This document shows, piece after piece, positions 36,333 through 43,700 of a stretch of DNA of 64,000 nucleotides. Each line of letters begins with the position of its first letter. Within the stretch, counting starts at the first letter, position 1. The DNA comes from CAZEMR01 sp964513465 (GTDB lineage Bacteria; Bacteroidota; Ignavibacteria; Kapaibacteriales; UBA2268), in the NCBI GenBank assembly GCA_964513465.1, contig CAZEMR010000002.1:1-64000 (forward strand), written 5' to 3'. The notes below the pieces were generated by a model. That model was not told the DNA's origin. It did no database searches and saw only the letters and a list, made by a program, of their open reading frames with translations. Position numbers and translations under genes: made by a program.

Positions 36333-37310
36333 TCAGTATTTCAAATAATCAAAAATAATTTGTGGACGCTTCATCAATATGGATAATATCATCGGCCATG
36401 CACCGGGCGAGGCCATGTTTTTCATCGCCAGCGCTCCCAGGCGGACGCCATATTCGCGATTGATTTCGGCTTTTTCATGCGAATTCGGATCAAATTTTTT
36501 CATAAATAATTTATAAGCCCGTTCGATGAACTGCCGGGCGGCGTAAATCTGCGGGAATTGCCAGAGCCGCTCGTCGCGGAATATCTCGAAGCCGTCGAAT
36601 ACGAAATCGCTGCCGAATAGATTGCGAATGTACCGCCGGGCCGCTTCGATTGCAAATTGTAATTGATCCGATCCCGCCGTCGCGGAAATCGTTCCCGAAT
36701 GTCTGCGCTGCGAGACCAGCCGCTCCTGAATTATCGCAAATTCCGTTTTAAAAATCAGCCGTGTCCAAAGCTCAAAATCCTGCGATTTTTTGAAATATTC
36801 ATCATAGGGATTTTTCTTTAACAATTCAGTGCGAACCATTGCCGAGGAATGCGTGATCGGATTGACGAACAGCAGACTCCACATAATCGCTTTTTGCCGC
36901 GCGGGGAAATTTGTGCGGCGGACTACCTGATCATTTTCGTCGATAATATCCGCGAGCGAAGCGCAGACGCCGCATTCCGGATTTTCACGCATATAATTAT
37001 ATTGCACCTCGATCCGCCGGGGAGTCATCATATCGTCCGTATCGAACCGCGCGATGAATTCGCCTTTTGATTCATTAATCCCCCGGTTCAGCGATGCGGT
37101 GAGGCCGAGGTTGCGCTCATTTTTGATAATCCGGATGCGTTTATCGTCGAATTCGCGTACGATGTCAATGCTGCTATCGGTCGTGCCGTCGTTGACGATC
37201 AGAAATTCGAAATCGCGGAATGTTTGTGCCAGCGCAGACTCCATCGCCCGGCGAAGAAATTGTTCGCTGTTATAGACTGACATCAGGATTGTTATTTTGG
37301 GATTGCTCAT
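36333..37310 (-). CDS. GT2 glycosyltransferase, 325 aa
   Basis: The start is set at 37310 (MSNPKITILMSVYNSEQFLR), where ATG overlaps the stop of the upstream aminotransferase by four bases; the longer frame has no ribosome-binding site. GT-A motifs: ILMSVYNSEQFLRRAMESAL, FLIVNDGTTDSSIDI, the metal-binding ARFDTDDMM, and KSQDFELWTRL. The C-terminal 90 residues are helical and not diagnostic. Cytoplasmic, probably adding a sugar to the lipid-linked glycan. Specificity cannot be read from the sequence. Confidence 0.92.
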   Translation of the reverse strand: MSNPKITILMSVYNSEQFLRRAMESALAQTFRDFEFLIVNDGTTDSSIDIVREFDDKRIRIIKNERNLGLTASLNRGINESKGEFIARFDTDDMMTPRRIEVQYNYMRENPECGVCASLADIIDENDQVVRRTNFPARQKAIMWSLLFVNPITHSSAMVRTELLKKNPYDEYFKKSQDFELWTRLIFKTEFAIIQERLVSQRRHSGTISATAGSDQLQFAIEAARRYIRNLFGSDFVFDGFEIFRDERLWQFPQIYAARQFIERAYKLFMKKFDPNSHEKAEINREYGVRLGALAMKNMASPGAWPMILSILMKRPQIIFDYLKY

Positions 37311-38428
37311 TTTTGCTCGAAAAATTCCCTGATTAAATCGCATATATATATAATCTGTTCCTCGGTCAGCTCGGGGAACATGGGCAGGCTGAGCAATTCG
37401 CCGGCGGCTTTCTCGCAGTTGGGGAAATCGCCGGATTTATGGCCGAGGCTGGCGTAAGCAGGCTGCAGGTGCACGGGCACGGGGTAGTGCAGTCCGGTCT
37501 GAACTGCGCGGTTGCCCAGGAATTTCTGTATCTCGCAGCGGGTCTCGGTCGATGGCGTCGCAATTTCGAAGAGGTGATAGATATGCCGCGCGTAATCGGC
37601 CTCGCTGGGAGCGGCGACCTCAGGTATATTCGACAGTTTTTTTCGGTATAAATCCGAGGCCTGGCGGCGGCGATTGTTCCAATCCTCCAGATGCGCCAGC
37701 TTGACGTTGAGCACCGCGCCCTGGATGCCCTCCATCCGGTAATTAAAGCCCAGCCGGGTATGTATATACCGCTCCGGCTGCGAATGATTGCGCAGCAAGC
37801 GGACATTTTCGGTTATCTCGTCATCATTGCTGACCACAGCCCCGCCCTCGCCGTAAGCTCCGAGATTCTTGCCCGGATAAAAGCTGAAGCAGGCTGCATC
37901 GCCCATCGATCCGGCCATTCGGCTCTTGTATTTTGCGCCGTGGGACTGGGCGGCGTCTTCGATTACTTTGATGTTGTGTTTTTTTGCAATTTCGAGTATC
38001 GGATCCATATCGGCGCACTGGCCATAAAGATGCACCGGGATAATCGCCTTCGTGCGATTCGTGATTTTCTCCTCGATCTTCTGCGGATCAATTGTGTAAT
38101 ATTTCGGGTCGCAATCGACGAACACCGGCTTAGCTCCGCAATAAGAAATTGCCCAGACTGTTGCGATAAAAGTCTGCGGGGTGGTGATTACCTCGTCGCC
38201 CTCGCCGACTCCGCAAGCCAGCAGCGCCAGATGCAGCGCCGATGTGCCGCTGTTCACGCCGGCGCAGTGCTTCGTGCCGCAAAGCGCCGCGAAATTGCTT
38301 TCGAATTCTTCTACAAAAGGCCCCAGCGCAAACGCCGTGTTGTCGAGCACATTCGCAATTGCCGGGCCTATTTCTGCTTTTATTGATTCATACTGTTGTT
38401 TTAAATCGACAAATGGTACTTTCATCAT
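37307..38428 (-). CDS. DegT/DnrJ/EryC1/StrS sugar aminotransferase, 373 aa
   Basis: A PLP enzyme that places an amino group on a nucleotide-linked keto sugar. Motifs: VPFVDLKQQYESIKAEI, NSGTSALHLALLACGVGEGD, EVITTPQTFIATVWAISYCG, VHLYGQCADMDPI, EDAAQSHGAKY, and the PLP-lysine segment CFSFYPGKNLGAYGEGG (Lys near residue 188). The C-terminal small domain has HYPVPVHLQPAY and LSLPMFPELTEEQI. AAGGAAGG precedes the start. The fusion gene seven bases upstream carries an acyltransferase that could acylate the amino group this enzyme installs. Confidence 0.95.
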   Translation of the reverse strand: MMKVPFVDLKQQYESIKAEIGPAIANVLDNTAFALGPFVEEFESNFAALCGTKHCAGVNSGTSALHLALLACGVGEGDEVITTPQTFIATVWAISYCGAKPVFVDCDPKYYTIDPQKIEEKITNRTKAIIPVHLYGQCADMDPILEIAKKHNIKVIEDAAQSHGAKYKSRMAGSMGDAACFSFYPGKNLGAYGEGGAVVSNDDEITENVRLLRNHSQPERYIHTRLGFNYRMEGIQGAVLNVKLAHLEDWNNRRRQASDLYRKKLSNIPEVAAPSEADYARHIYHLFEIATPSTETRCEIQKFLGNRAVQTGLHYPVPVHLQPAYASLGHKSGDFPNCEKAAGELLSLPMFPELTEEQIIYICDLIREFFEQK

Positions 38429-38435
38429 GCCTTCC

Positions 38436-39650
38436 TTATTTTTCCTTGTAATCTCCGTAAACGTCCGTGTGCTCCCATTCGCTGCAAAGGTTCAATACTC
38501 CGCGGAATATGCCATACATATAATCCAGATGTTGCTCGGTCAGGTTCTGATGCACAGGCAGCCCGATAATTTTCTGAGAATCGTCGAATATATAATCCAC
38601 TTCGAAATCGTCCAGCCTGCGTGCGTAGCGCTCTGCGAATTCGTGATGGAAACTGAACCACACCGGTATGCGCGATTCCTGTGCGACGGGGTAGATGTCG
38701 TCCAGCGCAAATTTATCGCGCAGGTATAGATAATTCGATTTGCGCTTCGCAATAATTTTGTCAATATAATCGAGCTGGTCGTCGAGCTGTGTGAATACCG
38801 CCGCCCGCTTGAATACATCGAGGCACTGGTATGTATTCCACATCCGCCGGTCTTCGACTTCGAGATTGAAGATAATGCAGCCGAACTGCAAATGGAAGAT
38901 TTTCTTTAAATCGATGAACGAAGGCTTGCCTTTGGGCACATCCGGGAAAGTGTCGGTCGAATCGATTCTCTCGTAGCCCTCGCCGCCGATGATCTCCGCA
39001 GCATACGCCGGCGACGGCGCAAAAGTGATTGCACCGGCGCTGGTGATTTTAAGCAGCTTTTCGATAGCGGAGTGTTCCTCGCCTTTGTCGGAGTGGTGGT
39101 AATATGTCAATGAATTAAATGGGAATGCCGATATTCGCACAGGCAGCTCCGGCGGATTGAATATCACCGGATAGCGGATTACTCCCCATTTCTCGAAAAA
39201 TTTGTAGAGTGATGGCCGGTAGGAAACGCCGACATCTATATATTTGAATTCCGAGCCTGCGAAATGATTGACCGCGTGCCAGAGCAGAAAGTCCTGTACC
39301 CGCAGCTTCTTGCCCTCCTTATTGCCCGCAAGATTATTCAGAAACAGATGATTGCCCACAGGCAGCAGTATGCATGCGCCAATCGGCTGGCCCGACTGGC
39401 TGCGCGCGATGAACATGTGGTCGGCCTCGCCAAGCCGGCGGGGCATATTCGGGTCGTCCGGATCGTACCACATCTCGCGGAGGATGGCTATGTCGGCGGG
39501 TTTGCCATCGACTTTTTCTATATAAATATTATTGCGCTTTGCTTTATTGATATTTTTCCTGACGGAATAGGGCACTTCATCCCAGACCCGCCCGGGGTCG
39601 AGCGGGAGCCCGCAACCCATATGTATAAAATCTTTGCTTACGTATCCCAT
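38436..39650 (-). CDS. FemAB/GNAT-like acyltransferase fused to a degenerate DegT-like domain, 404 aa
   Basis: The N-terminal half (about 1-185) looks like a FemAB/BioF2-type acyltransferase: PYSVRKNINKAKRNNIYIEK, a GQPIGACILLPVGNHLFLNN strand pair and YIDVGVSYRPSLYKFFEKWG. The C-terminal part resembles the small domain of DegT aminotransferases: YIDKIIAKRKSNYLYLRDKF followed near the end by IIGLPVHQNLTEQHLDYMY, which copies the LPxHPxLT(E)xxxxY ending. No PLP-lysine motif (SFxxxKxLxxGEGG) is present, so that part is probably not catalytic. It could bind the nucleotide sugar or pair with the genuine aminotransferase next door. The fusion reading is my inference; the frame itself is solid. Start is uncertain between residues 1 and 11. 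Confidence 0.85.
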   Translation of the reverse strand: MGYVSKDFIHMGCGLPLDPGRVWDEVPYSVRKNINKAKRNNIYIEKVDGKPADIAILREMWYDPDDPNMPRRLGEADHMFIARSQSGQPIGACILLPVGNHLFLNNLAGNKEGKKLRVQDFLLWHAVNHFAGSEFKYIDVGVSYRPSLYKFFEKWGVIRYPVIFNPPELPVRISAFPFNSLTYYHHSDKGEEHSAIEKLLKITSAGAITFAPSPAYAAEIIGGEGYERIDSTDTFPDVPKGKPSFIDLKKIFHLQFGCIIFNLEVEDRRMWNTYQCLDVFKRAAVFTQLDDQLDYIDKIIAKRKSNYLYLRDKFALDDIYPVAQESRIPVWFSFHHEFAERYARRLDDFEVDYIFDDSQKIIGLPVHQNLTEQHLDYMYGIFRGVLNLCSEWEHTDVYGDYKEK

Positions 39651-39679
39651 TTGAAATTCTGTTTCTGATTAATCAAAAA

Positions 39680-40642
39680 TTATTTCTGACCGGTCATTTG
39701 CTTTGCAATTTTCAGATTATTTTTAGCATCTGCGAAATCCGGCTTTGCGTTGACCGCCTGCTGGAAAAAACGCACCGCCAGGCCCGGGCGATTTTTTGCC
39801 ATCAGATTCTGACCGATATTATTCATCAATTGCGGATTTTCGTTGCCGAAATTGAAAGCTTGTTTATAATGTTTCATTGCTTTGTCGACCTTATTCTGCT
39901 TAAGCAACTGGGTGCCGTTGAAGAATTCTATCTGCGCGTAATTATTGCGCGCCGGCTGAATCTGGGGATTGAGCTTCAGAGCTTTTTTATAATATACTCC
40001 GGCGCTGTCGAGCTGCTGAAGCTGATGATATACCATCCCAAGCTGGGCGTAAAGCTCCGGACTGCGCGGATTGTATTCGATAGCTTCGCTGAGAGTGTTG
40101 ATGGATTGCTTCTGATCGCCGGTCTGGAATTCCTGAATTGCTTTATTCAGCGCTGCCTGTGCCAGCAGGTCCGCCGCCTGGAATTCGACCTGGTTGACCA
40201 GGCCGCCTTTGCCGCGATTGATGGCTACCTTCAGCTCTGTGATAGCTGAGTCATATTTCTGCGCTGTGGTATAATAAAACCCCAGAAGGAAATGCACCCG
40301 CGCGTGGTAGGGATGCTCTTTGACAAGTTCCCGCAGGCGCTGGCCGCCTTGTTCGAGCAGCTCTTTCTGCAGGGCCGGGTCGTCGACTTTGCGAGAGGAA
40401 TCCACCATTTGTGCGGCTCTGAACCAGGGATCAATGACCTTGGGGTTTTCCGTAGTCCACACCAGAATGAATAAAATCAGCATGACCGCAAAAGGAATCG
40501 CCGCAAGCATTTTTTTATTCTTCAGGCTGAATTCGAATTTTTCGCCGGGCGGCATATTTTTTTCAGCCGACTTTTTGATTTCCTCGGTGTTGACCTGTTT
40601 TTTCTGAGGTCGTTTGCTCCCGCGGGATGATTTTTTTGCCAT
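39680..40642 (-). CDS. TPR membrane protein of the glycan locus, 320 aa
   Basis: The start at 40642 (MAKKSSRGSKRPQKK) is chosen because the predicted promoter at 40679-40710 would put the transcript start downstream of the longer frame's ATG at 40681. A basic cytoplasmic tail is followed by one transmembrane helix (about 45-63, MLAAIPFAVMLILFILVW). At least five TPR units follow in the periplasm, such as HARVHFLLGFYYTTAQKYDS, PELYAQLGMVYHQLQQLDSA and NPQLMNNIGQNLMAKNRPGL. It is probably an assembly scaffold or chain-handling protein for the glycan, as TPR proteins often are in such loci. First gene of the operon. Confidence 0.88.
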   Translation of the reverse strand: MAKKSSRGSKRPQKKQVNTEEIKKSAEKNMPPGEKFEFSLKNKKMLAAIPFAVMLILFILVWTTENPKVIDPWFRAAQMVDSSRKVDDPALQKELLEQGGQRLRELVKEHPYHARVHFLLGFYYTTAQKYDSAITELKVAINRGKGGLVNQVEFQAADLLAQAALNKAIQEFQTGDQKQSINTLSEAIEYNPRSPELYAQLGMVYHQLQQLDSAGVYYKKALKLNPQIQPARNNYAQIEFFNGTQLLKQNKVDKAMKHYKQAFNFGNENPQLMNNIGQNLMAKNRPGLAVRFFQQAVNAKPDFADAKNNLKIAKQMTGQK

Positions 40643-40678
40643 TTTTTCTGTAATATTTGTTTTTAATATTTTAATTTC

Positions 40679-40710
40679 CAAAAATATGGAATAAATTGTA
40701 AAGTATGCAA
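40679..40710 (-). promoter_or_regulatory. Bacteroidota-type promoter for the minus-strand glycan operon
   Basis: On the minus strand TTG (40710-40708), a 21-base spacer, then TATTTTTG (40686-40679), an exact TAnnTTTG. The transcript would begin near 40674, about 32 bases upstream of the TPR gene's start, and run through the seven genes to fcl. Confidence 0.5.
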
Positions 40711-40765
40711 TGGAATTGACATTAATATATATAAAAATTAATAATTATGCACAACAGGCGGATAT

Positions 40766-41371
40766 ATGTTTGGTAAATTATTCGGATTGATTCTGGCAGC
40801 TTTCATGATGGCGGGTATGGCTCCGTCCGGCAATGCGATTATTGACAGCGATATGACATTCCAGCAGGCAATCGCCGGCACAAATGCACCCCAAAGCATC
40901 ATCGATTCGCTCAGGCTGATCGATGTTGAGTATTATTCATTCGATGGCAGGCTTCACCGCGGGCAGCTTGTGGTCAATATTGCGGTAGAGCAGGATATTA
41001 ATGAAATTTTTAAATTGATAAAAAAAATAAAATTTCCGGTCGAGAAAGTGATCCCTATCGTCGCCTACGAATGGTCGGATGACGCTTCGATGGAGGACAA
41101 CAACACATCGGCGTTTAATTATCGGTTTATAGCGGGCACTCAGCGGCTGTCGAACCACGCCACCGGCCGCGCGATTGATATCAATCCGTTTCAGAATCCG
41201 GCAATATATTCGGATGGCAAAATTTCGCCGAATGGCGCGGAGTTCGATCCGGATGCGCCTGGCACTCTGATTTCGGATCATCCCGTCACCAAAGCTTTCC
41301 TCGGGCGGGGATGGCGCTGGGGCGGCGACTGGACTTCGTTGAAGGACTATCAGCACTTCGACAGGCCGTGA
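40766..41371 (+). CDS. M15-type peptidase, secreted, 201 aa
   Basis: A D-alanyl-D-alanine carboxypeptidase/endopeptidase-like metalloenzyme that trims peptidoglycan. The signal peptide is MFGKLFGLILAAFMMAGMAP with cleavage near GNA. The zinc site is visible: SNHATGRAIDINPF (about 128-141, with His and Asp ligands) and the distal WGGDW plus HFD (about 187-200). FNYRFIAGTQRLSNHATGRA matches the M15C/VanY-like group. AGGCGG precedes the ATG. It converges on the phosphatase gene with no spacer (stop to stop). Confidence 0.93.
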   Translation: MFGKLFGLILAAFMMAGMAPSGNAIIDSDMTFQQAIAGTNAPQSIIDSLRLIDVEYYSFDGRLHRGQLVVNIAVEQDINEIFKLIKKIKFPVEKVIPIVAYEWSDDASMEDNNTSAFNYRFIAGTQRLSNHATGRAIDINPFQNPAIYSDGKISPNGAEFDPDAPGTLISDHPVTKAFLGRGWRWGGDWTSLKDYQHFDRP

Positions 41372-42052
41372 TTATGCGGGCTGGTCCATATTCTGATTGA
41401 CAAACAGTTCCATTGAATTGATCTCGAGCGCGCAGAGCTTGCCCAGGCCCTGGTGCAGGCCATAGTAAACGCAGCCGCCGTCGAGCATTATCTTGTTTTC
41501 CGAAAGCGTGCGGCGTATGTGCTCGAGCGGGCGCGGCGTATGGCCGACAATCATGCGGCGGCCGCCGATTTTGTCGGGTTCGACCCGGTCGTTGCGCAGC
41601 CAGACCATAGCATGTTTATCGCTCAGGGGGTCTTCGGCATCGAAATTGAGTCCGCCGTGGACTATGATAAAATCGTCGGTTTTATAAAAATATTTCAGGT
41701 TGCGGAAAAATTCGAGATAGCGGGGCGCGAGCTCTTCGGCTTTGGTTGCTTCGAAGCTGGCAAGGGTGGTTTTGGCGCCGTTCATCATCCAGTTCCAGAA
41801 ATTGTGCTCGGATTCGAGCGAATCGATCAGCATCTGCTCGTGGTTGCCCATAATCGGATATATATTATAACCAGCATCGATTAGCTCCACTATGCGCTCG
41901 ACCACGCCGCGGCTATCGGGCCCGCGGTCGATATAATCGCCGAGCAGGTAGATGTCGTCATCCGGAGTAATCTGCAATTTATTATTAAGCATATTGCTGA
42001 ATGTGTTTGAACAGCCGTGTATGTCGCCGATTACGAATCGTCGCTTATTCAT
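41372..42052 (-). CDS. PPP-family serine/threonine phosphatase-like protein, 226 aa
   Basis: A calcineurin-like metallophosphatase of the PrpA/lambda phosphatase type. Motifs: GDIHGCSNTF (8-17), GDYIDRGPDSRGVVERI (38-54), GNHEQM (69-74), VHGGLNF (about 135), and GHTPRP (about 175). All metal ligands are present. It could dephosphorylate proteins or a diadenosine nucleotide; the sequence does not decide. Stop-to-stop with the M15 peptidase gene and divergent from gatB. Confidence 0.93.
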   Translation of the reverse strand: MNKRRFVIGDIHGCSNTFSNMLNNKLQITPDDDIYLLGDYIDRGPDSRGVVERIVELIDAGYNIYPIMGNHEQMLIDSLESEHNFWNWMMNGAKTTLASFEATKAEELAPRYLEFFRNLKYFYKTDDFIIVHGGLNFDAEDPLSDKHAMVWLRNDRVEPDKIGGRRMIVGHTPRPLEHIRRTLSENKIMLDGGCVYYGLHQGLGKLCALEINSMELFVNQNMDQPA

Positions 42053-42149
42053 AAAGATTTATGAGGATTATTTGAGAAAACGGGAATTGTGTTAAGTAAA
42101 TCAACGAACAAATTGAAATTAAATTGAATTAGATTCCGTTTGCATATAT

Positions 42150-43571
42150 ATGCCTGCTTACAGACCAGTCATAGGACTCGAGATACACGTCCGGCTCGAC
42201 AGCCGCACCAAGGCCTTCTGCGCCTGCGCGAACGACCCTTCGGCTGCGGCAAACCGGAATACATGTCCGGTATGCATGGGGCATCCCGGCGCTCTGCCGC
42301 TTCCGGCCCGTGAGTTTGTTCGCATGGGTATTGCCGCCGCGCTGATGGCGGACGCGAGCATCAGTGAACGGCTCCGGTTCGACCGCAAGAATTATTTTTA
42401 TCCCGATCTGCCGAAAGGCTATCAGATAACTCAGGCAGCAGAGCCAATTGGCCGCGGAGGTGGGATTAGCATTGTATTCGACGGCGAATTGCTCCGGATA
42501 CCACTGCGCCAGGTTCATATCGAGGAGGACGCCGGCCGCACGATCCATCGGGGCGATGAGATTTGGCTCGACTTCAACCGCTGCGGCGCTCCGCTCGCCG
42601 AGTTTGTCACAGAGCCCGCAATAAATTCGCCTGCGGAGGCAGCCGAAGTATTCCGCGAGGCGAGGCGGATGATGATGTTCGCTGGCCTGACTCGCGGGGA
42701 TATGCAATCGGGCGACCTTCGCTGCGACGCTAATATCTCGCTTGAATCGGGCGGCCGCCCGGGAGTGAGGACAGAGATCAAGAATCTGAACAGCTTCAGG
42801 CATTTGGAGCGGGCGCTTGAGTTCGAGATTAAGCGGCAATCAGCCCTGCTCGATTCGAGAGCTGAGATAATCTCGCAAACTCTTTCGTGGAATGAGGATA
42901 AGCATATCGTCGAACCGATGCGCGATAAGGAGACCACAGCGGATTATCGATATTTTCCCGAACCCGACATCCCGGACTTTTTTATTGAAAAAGAATTTAT
43001 CGCAAGTATTGAAATGAATTTGCCGGAATTACCCGCGTTCAGCGAGTGGAAATTAATTAGCCATGATGGGCTTTCCGGCGGCCAGGCGAGAGAGATTAGC
43101 GGCACCCGCGGACGTCTGGAATTTTTTCGCGACTGTGCTATATATATAAATAAGGATAGAGTTAGCTTTGCGAATTTTCTGACGAATGATATTTTCCCAA
43201 AATTTGAAAAAAAGGGCTCGATTCAGTACAATCCCGAAACAATCACCGGAGTTTACGAATTGACTGCAGGCGGCCGCGCAGGCCGGGAATCCATCGGCGA
43301 GATAATTAAATGTATGAAACAAAATGGGATAGATGCGCTGTCCGCGGCCCGGCGGCTGGGCGCGCTTCGCGATACATCGTCGGAGCTGATCGGCGATGCT
43401 GCCCGCCGCGCTATCGACGAGAATCCTGAAGCAGTCGATAATTATATTAATGGGAAATCGAAAGCGCTGGGCTATCTTGTTGGCAGAGCAATGGCTTACA
43501 CCGGCGGGCGGGTCGATCCGAAATTAATTTCCCAAAAGATTAAGGAAATGATTTCGCAGAAAATTCGTTGA
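42150..43571 (+). CDS. gatB: Aspartyl/glutamyl-tRNA(Asn/Gln) amidotransferase subunit B, 473 aa
   Basis: GatB is the kinase/tRNA-binding subunit that activates misacylated Glu-tRNA(Gln) or Asp-tRNA(Asn) for amidation by GatA. PVIGLEIHVRLDSRTKAF opens the protein, then a zinc site (C24, C26, C39, C42 in FCAC and TCPVC). RKNYFYPDLPKGYQITQ, VHIEEDAGRTIH, VTEPAINSPAEAAEVFREAR and DLRCDANISL are diagnostic. The helical YqeY-like tail runs from about 330 to LVGRAMAYTGGRVDPKLISQ. Normal length. gatA and gatC are not in the window. Confidence 0.97.
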   Translation: MPAYRPVIGLEIHVRLDSRTKAFCACANDPSAAANRNTCPVCMGHPGALPLPAREFVRMGIAAALMADASISERLRFDRKNYFYPDLPKGYQITQAAEPIGRGGGISIVFDGELLRIPLRQVHIEEDAGRTIHRGDEIWLDFNRCGAPLAEFVTEPAINSPAEAAEVFREARRMMMFAGLTRGDMQSGDLRCDANISLESGGRPGVRTEIKNLNSFRHLERALEFEIKRQSALLDSRAEIISQTLSWNEDKHIVEPMRDKETTADYRYFPEPDIPDFFIEKEFIASIEMNLPELPAFSEWKLISHDGLSGGQAREISGTRGRLEFFRDCAIYINKDRVSFANFLTNDIFPKFEKKGSIQYNPETITGVYELTAGGRAGRESIGEIIKCMKQNGIDALSAARRLGALRDTSSELIGDAARRAIDENPEAVDNYINGKSKALGYLVGRAMAYTGGRVDPKLISQKIKEMISQKIR

Positions 43572-43700
43572 CATTTATTATATTGTCTTGCCCCCGGGCT
43601 ATGCCCCAAAAACAATACTTTCGTAACACGACAGTTATATATAATCTAAGACAAACTTTATCCGATTTTAAGAATTATATATATAAATTCCGGAGATATT

